NCBI GenBank assembly: GCA_027459645.1
Contig: DAIDHQ010000041.1
Span: 1 to 49,118, forward strand
Direction of reading: 5' to 3'
Source: Vulcanimicrobiota bacterium
Lineage (GTDB): Bacteria; Vulcanimicrobiota; Vulcanimicrobiia; Vulcanimicrobiales; Vulcanimicrobiaceae
Length of the DNA stretch: 49,118 bases
Shown here: positions 8,042 to 15,300 of the stretch, in pieces
How the letters are laid out: each line of letters opens with the position of its first letter
Numbering within the stretch: the first letter of the stretch is position 1
Notes under the pieces: model-generated
The model's input: only the letters and a program-made list of their open reading frames with translations
Databases searched by the model: none
Told to the model about the DNA's origin: nothing
Position numbers and translations under genes: made by a program

Positions 8042-8448
8042 TGCTCGACGAGCTCAAGGCAAAACTCCACCATCGCCGGTTGGACGTGCGCGCGGAAGCG
8101 CTCGCGGAGATCAGCGCAATTGCGGGCGCGCGCGAGACGCCGCTCTATCTCGACCTGCTCTTCGATCCGCACTTTCGACAAAAACTCGAGGTTCTGCGCG
8201 CCATCGCGGCGTCGGCGGATGGGCGAGCGGTCGACGGCGTTCTCGACTATCTTCACGCGAACGCGCAGAAGTTGCGCGCGCGCCGGCGCAATGCGCTGCG
8301 CCGTCAGTCAGCGGACGAATCGCTCGCGTGCATCGCTTCCTATCTCTCGCGCTTTGCCGTGCAGCGTCCCGACGTTCGGCCGGCAATCCGCGACATCGCG
8401 GCGCTTTCGCCCTACGCCGCGCACGCAATTCTGCCGAAAATCGCCTAG
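8041..8448 (+). CDS. HEAT-repeat-like hypothetical protein
   Basis: A 135-aa mainly helical protein beginning at a GTG that overlaps the last base of the argS stop, so it is translationally coupled. Alternating helices such as DVRAEALAEISAIAGA, HFRQKLEVLRAIAASADG and ADESLACIASYLSRFA resemble HEAT or armadillo-type repeats, as in PBS lyase-like proteins. There is no signal peptide or membrane segment. The frame also reads upstream inside argS, but that part is a shadow. Function is unknown. It is convergent with the AI-2E transporter gene, only 12 bases away. Confidence 0.6.
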   Translation: MLDELKAKLHHRRLDVRAEALAEISAIAGARETPLYLDLLFDPHFRQKLEVLRAIAASADGRAVDGVLDYLHANAQKLRARRRNALRRQSADESLACIASYLSRFAVQRPDVRPAIRDIAALSPYAAHAILPKIA

Positions 8449-8460
8449 ATTTCCGAAGCG

Positions 8461-9537
8461 CTAGCCCTGGTCGAGTTGCGCGTGCAGCCAGGGCGCGACG
8501 AAATAGCGCCACAAAATCTTGATGAGCGCTGCGGCCGGAATGCCCAGAAGTAGTCCCGGTATGCCGAAGAGCTCTCCGCCGGCGAATACCGCGAACATTA
8601 CGCCGATCGGAGAAACGCCGACCGATTCACCCATGATCTTTGGCACGAGAATGTTGTCGCTGACGCGCGCCATGGTGAACATGATCAATTGCACCCACAG
8701 GATCATCCAGCCACCCTGCGGCGCGCACAGCACGACGGCGATCGCCTGAGCGATCAGCATGCCGACGACCGGAATCGCATACGCAATTGCGGTGACGATG
8801 CCCAAGATCAACGAAAACTTGAAGCCGACGAGCGCCGAGACGATCGCCACCACGACGCCGGTAATCGCGCTGACGATGACCTGCCCCGAAATATAGCTGC
8901 CGAAGGTATTCGTAATTTCCGCAGCCAGCTTTCGCGCGGTTTCGCGGCGATGAATCGGAAACATCGATGCAAAGCCTTCGGAGATCTGCGAGTCGTTGAG
9001 CAGCAAGAAAAACGACAGCACGATTGCCGAGAACGCCACGAAGAACGCCGTCGCGGTGCCGACCAAAATCGCGCCGACCGACGTCAGCGTTCCGGTCGCA
9101 AGCTCTTGAAGGCGTTGCGTGCCGAGCTGGCTGATGTCGAACGCGCTCGAGGGCGCTTGGAAGCCTGGAATGTGCTCTTGCAGCCAGAGTTCGGTTCCAC
9201 TCATCCAGCTCTGCACGGTTGCGACGTACGACGGCACGTTTGCCAGCAACGTCTGCACCTGCGCCACGGTCAACGGCACTATAACCACGAGACCGATCAC
9301 GATGAGCAGCAGCAAGAAGACGAAGACGATCGTAATCGCGAGCGGCTTGGGCATGCGCCGGTCTTCCAAGTGCCTCACGATCGGCGAAACGCCGAAGGCA
9401 ATAAACGCCGCGATCAGAAAGATCGAGAGCGTTCTCGGAATGTGGGAAGCAAAGATATAGGCGGCGACGAGAACGACGAGCCCGCCGATCGAAAGCAGAA
9501 TGCGCCGCCATCCGCGCGGGCTTACAGCATTTTGCAC
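8461..9537 (-). CDS. AI-2E family transporter (PerM-like)
   Basis: A 358-aa polytopic inner-membrane protein of the AI-2 exporter/PerM family. About eight membrane segments are visible, starting at RILLSIGGLVVLVAAYIFAS. Family features include FIAFGVSPIVRHLEDRRMPK near residue 45, a soluble region around 100-165, and a C-terminal half with ISGQVIVSAITG, IPVVGMLIAQ and FGIPGLLLGIPAAALIKI. Members export autoinducer-2 or act as Na+/H+ antiporters or permeases; the substrate here is unknown. The GTG start sits about 6 bases after GGAG and overlaps the GNAT gene by 16 bases, at the end of the pyrFE unit. Confidence 0.88.
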   Translation of the reverse strand: MQNAVSPRGWRRILLSIGGLVVLVAAYIFASHIPRTLSIFLIAAFIAFGVSPIVRHLEDRRMPKPLAITIVFVFLLLLIVIGLVVIVPLTVAQVQTLLANVPSYVATVQSWMSGTELWLQEHIPGFQAPSSAFDISQLGTQRLQELATGTLTSVGAILVGTATAFFVAFSAIVLSFFLLLNDSQISEGFASMFPIHRRETARKLAAEITNTFGSYISGQVIVSAITGVVVAIVSALVGFKFSLILGIVTAIAYAIPVVGMLIAQAIAVVLCAPQGGWMILWVQLIMFTMARVSDNILVPKIMGESVGVSPIGVMFAVFAGGELFGIPGLLLGIPAAALIKILWRYFVAPWLHAQLDQG

Positions 9538-9983
9538 AGCAGTCTCCGCTCCGTCAGATAGCCGGCCCGCTCGTAGAGCGCGCGCGCCGACGCGTTATCT
9601 TCGGTGACCATCATCGCCATATACGGCACGCCGACGCGCCGGGCCTCATCTTCCGCTGCCGAAAGCAGGGCGGCACCGATGCCTTTGGCCCGGTGCTCTC
9701 GCGCCACGGCCATATAGGCGATGAAGGCCTGATCGATCCCCGTGACCTCATCGGGCAAGGAATGCAGCAAGAGCAAGAAGCCGACGCGCGCCCCGGCGAT
9801 CTCGGCGATCAGCGCTGTGTGCTCGCGAGCCTCCACGATATTGAGCAGCCGCTCGAAGTTTTCGACGACGTCGTCCAGATCGGGACGGCGCACCGCCGAG
9901 ACGCTGTCCATGACGGTCCGGGTCCCAAGGCTCTCGATGAAGCTGCGATCGTCACCGGTCGCGACGCGAATCGAGAGCTCCAC
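9522..9983 (-). CDS. GNAT family N-acetyltransferase
   Basis: A 153-aa GNAT acetyltransferase. The core motif A is IAYMAVAREHRAKGIGAALLSAAEDEARRVG (R..GIG acetyl-CoA loop), followed by MMVTEDNASARALYERAGY. This resembles RimI-type enzymes, though the acceptor is unknown. The start is GTG at 9983, 2 bases after the pyrE stop; a longer in-frame reading overlaps pyrE and is less likely. It is co-directional between pyrE and the AI-2E transporter and overlaps the latter. Confidence 0.8.
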   Translation of the reverse strand: MELSIRVATGDDRSFIESLGTRTVMDSVSAVRRPDLDDVVENFERLLNIVEAREHTALIAEIAGARVGFLLLLHSLPDEVTGIDQAFIAYMAVAREHRAKGIGAALLSAAEDEARRVGVPYMAMMVTEDNASARALYERAGYLTERRLLCKML

Positions 9984-9985
9984 GG

Positions 9986-10558
9986 CTACGACCGGCGCGA
10001 GCCCGGATCGGTGATGGGCTCGCCCGCCGCGCATTGCGGACATTCCGCCGGATCGTACGATTCGATCGGCAGCTTCAAGAGCGCGAAGGTCGGCACGCCG
10101 AAGTCGGCGACGCCCCGTTCGACGATGACGCCGACGCCGATGACGGTCGCGCCATGCGCGCGCACCACGTCGATCACCTCGCGAACCGACATGCCCGTCG
10201 TGACGACGTCTTCGACGACCAGCACCCGATCGGTCGGGCGCAGCATGAAGTTGCGGCGAAGCGTCGCGACGCCGTTCTCCTTCTCGACGAAGATCGCGTC
10301 GGTTCCCAACTGACGCGCGACCTCGTAGCCGAGCACGATGCCGCCGACGGCCGCGCTGACGACGATCGTCGGTTGCGCGTCGCGGAAGGCGGCGGCGATT
10401 CCGCGCGCGACCTGCTCGACGAGCTGCGGACTTTCCAGAATGCGAAACTTTTGGATGAAACGGTTGCTGTGGCGTCCCGAACTCAGGCGGAAATGGCCGT
10501 TGAGCAGGGCGCCGCGCCGGTTCAGAGCGCTGGTGAGATCGAAATCAGTGGCGGGCAT
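9986..10558 (-). CDS. pyrE: Orotate phosphoribosyltransferase
   Basis: PyrE, 190 aa. It converts orotate plus PRPP to OMP in de novo pyrimidine synthesis. Visible are HFRLSSGRHSNRF, VVSAAVGGIVLGYEVARQLG, the FVEKENG segment and the PRPP-binding loop VLVVEDVVTTGMSVREVI. A C-terminal CPQC pair in YDPAECPQCAAGEPI matches the longer PyrE subfamily found in several thermophilic and deep-branching bacteria. It overlaps pyrF by 14 bases. Confidence 0.92.
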   Translation of the reverse strand: MPATDFDLTSALNRRGALLNGHFRLSSGRHSNRFIQKFRILESPQLVEQVARGIAAAFRDAQPTIVVSAAVGGIVLGYEVARQLGTDAIFVEKENGVATLRRNFMLRPTDRVLVVEDVVTTGMSVREVIDVVRAHGATVIGVGVIVERGVADFGVPTFALLKLPIESYDPAECPQCAAGEPITDPGSRRS

Positions 10559-11261
10559 GCGCGTGCATTTCGTCGAGAACCGCGCGCGCCGCTGCTGCCG
10601 GGTCCGGCGCTTCCGTAATCGGCCGCCCGACGACCAGGTAATCGGATCCGGCCTCGACCGCCATCGCCGGCGTCATTACCCGCTTTTGATCGCCGTGATC
10701 GCTGCCGCTCGGCCGGATGCCCGGGGTGAGCGTCAAAAAGTCGTCGCCGAAAAAGCCTTTGAGATCGCGCGCCTCGTGCGCGCTGCACACGACGCCTGCG
10801 CAGCCTGCGTCGCGCGCGAGCGCCGCGAGACGCGTCACGTTCTCACCGGGGCCGCCTTCCAGGCCGAGCTCGCGCAAATCCGCGGCCGCATGGCTGGTGA
10901 GAATCGTAACGGCAAAGATATGGGGCACACGCAAGCCGAGATCGTCGGCGCGCTCTTGCGCCGCATCGACCGCCGCCCGCATCATTTCGTGTCCGCCGAG
11001 CGCGTGCACGTTGATGATGTGGGCACCGGGACGCACCAGCGCCTTGATCGCCGCCGAAACCGTGCGCGGAATGTCGTGCACCTTCGCATCGACGAAGTAG
11101 CGCACGTCGCGCGCCTCGCAATACGAAAAGATCCGCTCGGGATAGCCGTAGAGCGACTCCATGCCGATCTTGAAGATCACATCGAGTTCGTAGAGCTGGT
11201 CGATCAGTCGTTCCGCCGCATCGGCGCTCGGAACGTCGAGCGCGACAATCAATTGTGCCAT
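10545..11261 (-). CDS. pyrF: Orotidine 5'-phosphate decarboxylase
   Basis: PyrF, 238 aa, a TIM-barrel enzyme that decarboxylates OMP to UMP. The N-terminal strand is LIVALDVPSADAAERLIDQL, and the catalytic signature is FVDAKVHDIPRTV, with the Lys and Asp residues of the D.K..D active site. HALGG, TPGIRPSG and YLVVGRPIT (phosphate-binding) follow. The start ATG has only weak SD potential and lies downstream of a structured 190-base spacer with two terminators after pyrD. pyrE overlaps its end. Confidence 0.92.
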   Translation of the reverse strand: MAQLIVALDVPSADAAERLIDQLYELDVIFKIGMESLYGYPERIFSYCEARDVRYFVDAKVHDIPRTVSAAIKALVRPGAHIINVHALGGHEMMRAAVDAAQERADDLGLRVPHIFAVTILTSHAAADLRELGLEGGPGENVTRLAALARDAGCAGVVCSAHEARDLKGFFGDDFLTLTPGIRPSGSDHGDQKRVMTPAMAVEAGSDYLVVGRPITEAPDPAAAARAVLDEMHAHARH

Positions 11262-11316
11262 GGTGCTGCTGCAGTTCCCCGGAAAGCTCCGGACATCTTC
11301 CCCGCAAACACGTTCA

Positions 11317-11339
11317 AAAACGCCCCTCCTGGGCGTTTT
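11317..11339 (-). terminator. Intrinsic terminator or attenuator upstream of pyrF
   Basis: Minus-strand reading: AAAACGCCC, loop AGGAG, GGGCGTTTT, followed by a further T. It is a perfect 9-bp stem ending about 55 bases before the pyrF ATG. Because there is little room for a full promoter after it, it may act as an attenuator for pyrFE. Confidence 0.6.
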
Positions 11340-11350
11340 CTACTTCGCCG

Positions 11351-11403
11351 CTTTTTCGACCGAACGAAGTTTGGAAGTTCACATCCTGTGAAGGTCGAAA
11401 AAG
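11351..11403. repeat. Perfect 11-bp inverted repeat with inner hairpin in the pyrD-pyrF spacer
   Basis: CTTTTTCGACC at 11351-11361 is repeated inverted as GGTCGAAAAAG at 11393-11403. Inside the loop a second inverted repeat, TTCACA-TCC-TGTGAA (about 11378-11392), is present. On the minus strand the first-transcribed arm contains the T run of the terminator at 11398-11441. Confidence 0.65.
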
Positions 11404-11441
11404 TCGGAGAGTTTCCGGGGAGGACGCCCGGAGCTCTCCGA
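11398..11441 (-). terminator. Intrinsic terminator directly after pyrD
   Basis: Minus strand: TCGGAGAG ... CTCTCCGA as the outer 8-bp stem, with TCCGGG/CCCGGA nested inside, then CTTTTTCG. It lies about 10 bases past the pyrD stop. A strong hairpin plus a T run makes this a convincing intrinsic terminator separating pyrKD from pyrFE, fully or partly. Confidence 0.75.
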
Positions 11442-11450
11442 GGAGCGCCG

Positions 11451-12401
11451 TCACCCTTCGTCGCCTTCATACTGGTACGGATTGGCGAAGCCGACGTTCG
11501 CCTTGCCGACGATCTGCTTGAGGCTGCGTACGTTGCGCCGCCGGAGAAATTCGGCGAGTTCGTCGACGATGCGCATCGGGATGCGAGGGTCGGTGAAGTT
11601 ACCGGTGCCGATCGAGACGGCGCTTGCACCCGCAAGGAAAAATTCGATCGCGTCGCGCGTCGTTTCGATGCCGCCTTGCCCGACGATTGGAATCGTGACC
11701 GCACGCGCCACTTCATAGACCGCCAGCACGGCGATCGGGCGAATCGCCGGCCCCGAAAGGCCGCCGGTTACGTTGCCCAGCCGCGGACGCATCAGATCGA
11801 CGTCGATCGACATGCCGCGCACGGTATTAATCACCGCAAGGGCGTCGGCGCCGGCAGCTTGCGCTTCGCGCGCGATCGCTCCGATGTCGGTAACGTTCGG
11901 CGAAAGTTTGACGATTAGCGTCTTGCCGGTAGCTGCGCGCGCCGCGCGCACGACCTTCCCGGTGAGGTTCGGATCGCAAGCAAAGGTCTCGCCTTCGCTT
12001 GCGACGTTCGGGCACGAAATGTTCAGTTCGATGGCTTTGATCTCGTCGCGCGCGGCGAGTTTCTCTACCGTATAGGCGTAATCGTCGACCGAAAATCCCG
12101 CCACGCTGCCGATGACGACGCACGGCCGGTCAGCAAACTTTGCGACGTCATGCTCCAAATACCAATCGATGCCGGGATTCTGCAATCCGATCGCGTTGAG
12201 CATGCCCGCCGGCGTGTGAACCAGACGCGGCGTCGGATTTCCCAAGCGCGGTTGACGCGTCACGCTCTTGAGTACGACCGCGCCGATGCGCGAGAGATCG
12301 ACGAACGGCGCAAACTCCTCGCCGCTGCCGTAACATCCGCTACCCATCAGCGTCGGATACTGCAAATGCAGATTGCCCAGGTCGACCGAGAGATCTACCA
12401 T
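11451..12401 (-). CDS. pyrD: Dihydroorotate dehydrogenase B, catalytic subunit
   Basis: Class 1B dihydroorotate dehydrogenase, 316 aa. It oxidises dihydroorotate to orotate using FMN and passes electrons through PyrK to NAD+. Visible are VDLGNLHLQYPTLMGSG, LKSVTRQPRLGNPTPRL, ELNISCPNV with the active-site Cys, LIVKLSPNVTDIG, AVINTVRGMSIDV, RPRLGNVTGGLSGPAI and the phosphate-binding IVGQGGIET and GASAVSIGTGNF. The start is ATG at 12401, overlapping the pyrK stop in ATGGTAG; a 6-residue longer GTG start is less likely. Pairing with pyrK confirms the B type. Confidence 0.93.
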   Translation of the reverse strand: MVDLSVDLGNLHLQYPTLMGSGCYGSGEEFAPFVDLSRIGAVVLKSVTRQPRLGNPTPRLVHTPAGMLNAIGLQNPGIDWYLEHDVAKFADRPCVVIGSVAGFSVDDYAYTVEKLAARDEIKAIELNISCPNVASEGETFACDPNLTGKVVRAARAATGKTLIVKLSPNVTDIGAIAREAQAAGADALAVINTVRGMSIDVDLMRPRLGNVTGGLSGPAIRPIAVLAVYEVARAVTIPIVGQGGIETTRDAIEFFLAGASAVSIGTGNFTDPRIPMRIVDELAEFLRRRNVRSLKQIVGKANVGFANPYQYEGDEG

Positions 12402-13219
12402 CTCAACTCGTGCGCCCAAAATACGGGTCCTTCCTTACAGACGCGCGCGTAGACGACGTCGCTGCCATTGCGATCGGCGGGTGGAAAACTCGGAGCTTGC
12501 GCGGAGTTGCCGACGAGTGGAACCACGCAGCCCCAGCAGCCGCCGACGCCGCACGCGAAGGTTTCCTCGAGCGAAAGCTGCGCCGGGACGTTCATTTCTG
12601 CCGCAACGCGCGCGACCGCTCGAAGCATCGGCGTCGGCCCGCAAGCTAAAATCGCATCGGGCCGGCGATCGGTTTGCGCGAGCAGATCGGTGATGTACCC
12701 CGAATGCCCCATGCTGCCGTCGTCCGTCGAGACCAAGACCTCGCAGCCTTCTCGCGCAAAACGCTCGCGATCGACCAGTAATTCCGCACTACGCGCGCCA
12801 TAGTACAAGCGCACCCTCGCACCCGACGCGACGAGCGCTTGCGCCGGCAGCAAGACCGATGCGATGCCGACGCCTCCCGCGACAATTGCGACGTCGCTCA
12901 AGCCGTCGAGCGAGAAGCCGTTGCCGAGCGGACCAACCACGCCCAACTCGTCGCCGACGCGCATTTCGGCCAATTCTTGCGTGCGTTTACCCACGACGAA
13001 GAACAAAACACTCGCGCGGCGGCCGTCCGCTTCGTAGATGCCGAGCGCGGTTGCAGCGCTCTCGCCGCCGGGCGGAATAACCATGACGAAGGCACCCGGA
13101 CGCGTCACACGGACCATCTCAGGCGCGTCAAATCCTAGTACCACGACGCCCGGCGCAAGCTCGCGTCGATCGGTGATCCGCACGGTGTGCACGGTGGGAG
13201 CAGAGGAAATCGTGGGCAT
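12395..13219 (-). CDS. pyrK: Dihydroorotate dehydrogenase B, electron transfer subunit
   Basis: PyrK, 274 aa from ATG 13219 (a TTG two codons earlier is possible). It is a ferredoxin-reductase-like subunit carrying FAD and a 2Fe-2S cluster that links PyrD to NAD+. It shows an N-terminal FAD barrel (RPGAFVMVIPP, GVVGPLGNGF), the NAD-binding IVAGGVGIASVLLPA, the CGPTPMLRAVA segment and a C-terminal cluster of cysteines, FACGVGGCWGCVVP and ARVCKEGPVF. It is the first gene of the leftward pyr run. Its promoter must lie in the 128 bases shared with the divergent 46-aa gene, but I see no clear -35/-10 pair there. Confidence 0.92.
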   Translation of the reverse strand: MPTISSAPTVHTVRITDRRELAPGVVVLGFDAPEMVRVTRPGAFVMVIPPGGESAATALGIYEADGRRASVLFFVVGKRTQELAEMRVGDELGVVGPLGNGFSLDGLSDVAIVAGGVGIASVLLPAQALVASGARVRLYYGARSAELLVDRERFAREGCEVLVSTDDGSMGHSGYITDLLAQTDRRPDAILACGPTPMLRAVARVAAEMNVPAQLSLEETFACGVGGCWGCVVPLVGNSAQAPSFPPADRNGSDVVYARVCKEGPVFWAHELRW

Positions 13220-13347
13220 AATCAAATCGACGTTTTCTCCAAATTCTTAACAAACTCCGGGGCGAAACACTGAACCTTCGTGCGACAAAAGCCGTTATAT
13301 AAATCAGAGACGGGAAAATCGTCGAAAAAAGAAAGGAGGGTCCGCAG

Positions 13348-13488
13348 ATGGCAGGTCTTATGGTCTTTAAATCGCTCGCCGACGCGCTTCGCGCCGGATA
13401 CCAAGTATACGACCGTACTGCGGACGGCTATCTCGTGAGAACGAGAACTTCAGCAGGATGGGCAATCGCACTCGTCAGCTGTAAGTAG
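13348..13488 (+). CDS. Small 46-aa protein, unknown
   Basis: A short gene with strong expression signals: AAAGGAGGG 8 bases before an ATG, a TATATAAA -10-like element at about 13296-13303, and an intrinsic terminator 50 bases after the stop. The product begins MAGLMVFKSLADALRAGYQV, continues YDRTADGYLVRTRT and ends AGWAIALVSCK. It looks like a single helix followed by a short beta hairpin with several Arg residues, and there is no signal peptide. I do not recognise a family. It stands alone between the divergent pyrK and convergent membrane protein genes. The codon pattern and signals argue for a real gene. Confidence 0.65.
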   Translation: MAGLMVFKSLADALRAGYQVYDRTADGYLVRTRTSAGWAIALVSCK

Positions 13489-13536
13489 CGCCTCCTCGAT
13501 CTGTAAAGAAATCCTCCACCAGCAGCAGCAGCAACA

Positions 13537-13569
13537 ACGCCGGTTCTATGGAACCGGCGTCGTTGTTTT
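13537..13569. terminator. Intrinsic terminator after the 46-aa gene
   Basis: Perfect 10-bp stem ACGCCGGTTC / GAACCGGCGT with a TATG loop, followed by CGTTGTTTT. Flanking AACA/TGTT bases extend the pairing with a bulge. It lies between convergent genes and may serve both. Confidence 0.8.
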
Positions 13570-13584
13570 GCCGCTTTAGGTGCT

Positions 13585-14178
13585 CTACTCGGGCTTTTCG
13601 ATCTCGGGCGTAGGGCCGGGACGCCACGCGTAGGGCCCCGACGGCGACGGAGGAGGCGGCGGCGGTGGACCGGGTTCCGGCCGCGGCCCAGGCGCCGGTC
13701 CGAAATTCGCGGTATGACCCGCACCCGGCGAGACCCCGGGGAAGCGCGCCCCGTTGATAACCGCATTAATGATCTGCGCGATTCCGACAAACATCGGAAT
13801 CAGACCGCCAAGAAGCCACGGGCCGCCGTGGATATGGCCACCGTTCATCCCGATGAACGAGAGACCGATGAAGAGCGCAAAGCCAACCATCGTGACCGTG
13901 ATGCCCTTGCGCAACTGATTCTGGGCGAAATACCCGTCGGGATAGATGCCGGGCATCGGCGGCGGAACCGGACCACCCGGCCGGGGCGGCGGCGGGGGCG
14001 GCGCACCTTGCTGCCATGCGCGGGCGTTGCGGTACATGGCCGGATCGGGCGGCGGCGCAAACCCGCGGCGGATCATTTCGATCCGTTCGCGATGCGCGAG
14101 TACGCGCGAGATGATCCAGGCCGCGATGGGAGCGCCGAAGATAAAGATTATGGCGATGACTGGTACGATGTCTTCCAT
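13585..14178 (-). CDS. Proline-rich membrane protein (DUF6249-like)
   Basis: A 197-aa membrane protein. The N-terminal segment at residues 4-24 (VPVIAIIFIFGAPIAAWII) is followed by LAHRERIEMIRRGFAPP, a pattern seen in DUF6249-type proteins. Then come a proline-rich linker (APPPPPPRPGGPVPPP), two further hydrophobic segments at about 95-140, and a long proline/glycine-rich tail. Function is unknown. It starts 4 bases after the stop of the DUF4097-like gene and belongs to the leftward arm of the divergent ECF sigma block. It may be a membrane component of the envelope response, but that is inferred only from context. Confidence 0.65.
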   Translation of the reverse strand: MEDIVPVIAIIFIFGAPIAAWIISRVLAHRERIEMIRRGFAPPPDPAMYRNARAWQQGAPPPPPPRPGGPVPPPMPGIYPDGYFAQNQLRKGITVTMVGFALFIGLSFIGMNGGHIHGGPWLLGGLIPMFVGIAQIINAVINGARFPGVSPGAGHTANFGPAPGPRPEPGPPPPPPPSPSGPYAWRPGPTPEIEKPE

Positions 14179-14182
14179 CGAT

Positions 14183-15043
14183 TTAGGCTCCGTTCGTCGT
14201 AATGTGGATCGATCCGTCTGCGGTGTGAATATTCATCGCCGCATCGCCGTTGCCGGCCTTAGCAACCGCACCCGCGTGCCGGTCGCCGTTGATAAAGATC
14301 GATCCGTCGTCGGTCGAACCGCTGACGGTTACGTTCGACCCTGAGAGAAGCGTGATTTCGACGCGGCCGTCGCTGGTCGTGACGCCATAAGCGCCCGGTG
14401 CGCCGAACACGCCGGAGACGTGCACGCTGCCGTCGGCCGTACGCAGATGCATGTGCGGACCGTTACCCGTAAACGCAATGTTCGAAATCGTGATGCCGCC
14501 GTCGCCGCTGTCAAAATCGAAACCGTTGCCGGTCAGGTTCGTCGCGCTGATATGTCCGTCGTCGGTGTGAATCGACGCGTATGCGAAGGATCCGCTGATG
14601 TCGGTGCGATCGGATCGAATGACCTCGACGCGCGACTGCGGCGGCACTTCGACGAGCACGCGACCGTTGCTGTAGCCGATCGATCCGTGCCCTTCCGGCC
14701 GAAAGATGCGAACGCCGTCCGGCGTGCGTGTCGCCGTTAAGACCTGCGCTTTGTCGGAGCCCACGAGCCAACCGTGAAGGACGGTCTTATCCGCCACGTG
14801 GACCAACCCGTCGTTCGAGTCGGAGATGATGACGTGCGAATCGATATCGTCGATCGTCACCACCGGAGCGTTTCCGGCGGCGATTGGTGCTATAGCGGGT
14901 GCAACGAAGTCGACGCGATGCACGCCAGGCACGCTCCAGTTCGCTGCGCCCAAACTCGTCATCGACCAGATGCCGATCCCGACGATCAGCATCTCGGCGG
15001 CGATGAGCATCGCAACGATGCTCGTGCGGGAGACCCCGGCCAT
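14183..15043 (-). CDS. DUF4097-like membrane-anchored beta-repeat protein
   Basis: A 286-aa protein with one N-terminal membrane segment (residues 8-30, SIVAMLIAAEMLIVGIGI) and an extracytoplasmic repeat domain. The repeats have the form (T/S)xDGxI/V: SNDGLVHVA, HTDDGHISA, SGDGGITIS, TADGSVHVS, TSDGRVEIT, STDDGSIFI and HTADGSIHIT, each about 20-40 residues apart. This is the DUF4097 type of beta-solenoid-like adhesin domain. Its start overlaps by one base the stop of a 35-aa upstream reading frame (TAATG), so translation is probably coupled. It lies downstream of a perfect SigW-like promoter, so it probably belongs to the regulon of the adjacent ECF sigma factor. Confidence 0.75.
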   Translation of the reverse strand: MAGVSRTSIVAMLIAAEMLIVGIGIWSMTSLGAANWSVPGVHRVDFVAPAIAPIAAGNAPVVTIDDIDSHVIISDSNDGLVHVADKTVLHGWLVGSDKAQVLTATRTPDGVRIFRPEGHGSIGYSNGRVLVEVPPQSRVEVIRSDRTDISGSFAYASIHTDDGHISATNLTGNGFDFDSGDGGITISNIAFTGNGPHMHLRTADGSVHVSGVFGAPGAYGVTTSDGRVEITLLSGSNVTVSGSTDDGSIFINGDRHAGAVAKAGNGDAAMNIHTADGSIHITTNGA

Positions 15044-15150
15044 TAGAGGCGCGGACCCCAGCCTTGGAAGGTCGGGCGCAGGTCTCGCGCGTCACCTTCG
15101 ACGAGTACCGACTTCGGGAGTGACTTGTTGAGCTTGATTGCCGTGAGCAT
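15043..15150 (-). CDS. Possible 35-aa coupled leader peptide
   Basis: A short frame from ATG 15150 that ends in TAATG shared with the next gene's start. The product begins MLTAIKLNKSLPKSVLVEGD, continues ARDLRPTF and ends QGWGPRL; it is soluble-looking and not a signal peptide. CGGAGG is present but about 15 bases upstream, which is far for an SD. It is placed right after the SigW-like promoter, with about 30 bases of leader. It could be a real small protein or simply a translational-coupling device for the DUF4097-like gene. Confidence 0.45.
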   Translation of the reverse strand: MLTAIKLNKSLPKSVLVEGDARDLRPTFQGWGPRL

Positions 15151-15190
15151 CTTTGGGTCTTTTGGCCTCCGTTTTCGTGCCTGTCTCACG

Positions 15191-15216
15191 TACGGCTGGG
15201 GGGCCGCCATGTTTCA
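15191..15216 (-). promoter_or_regulatory. SigW-like ECF promoter for the leftward arm
   Basis: On the minus strand TGAAAC (15211-15216), 16 bases, CGTA (15191-15194). This equals the consensus TGAAAC-N16-CGTA known for Bacillus SigW-type ECF sigma factors. It would start transcription about 30 bases before the 35-aa frame. Confidence 0.65.
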
Positions 15217-15226
15217 GAGGGAAGAG

Positions 15227-15253
15227 CGAAACAACCGGCCTCGGACGCGCGTA
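15227..15253 (+). promoter_or_regulatory. SigW-like ECF promoter for the sigma factor operon
   Basis: Plus strand CGAAAC (15227-15232), 17 bases, CGTA (15250-15253): one base and one spacer position off the TGAAAC-N16-CGTA pattern present in divergent orientation a few bases away. It predicts autoregulation of the ECF gene with a start site near 15260. Confidence 0.5.
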
Positions 15254-15300
15254 GATCGGACGTGTCGGCAGTGCTCGCGGAGGTGCGTCGGATAGAACCG

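Noticed and set aside
10338-11918. 526-aa open frame on the plus strand
   Set aside because: It runs antisense to pyrE, pyrF and pyrD, and its product is Arg/His-rich shadow sequence; the structured pyr spacer is also inside it.
13222-13404. 60-aa minus-strand frame upstream of pyrK
   Set aside because: It covers the 46-aa gene's promoter and start on the other strand and has no SD.
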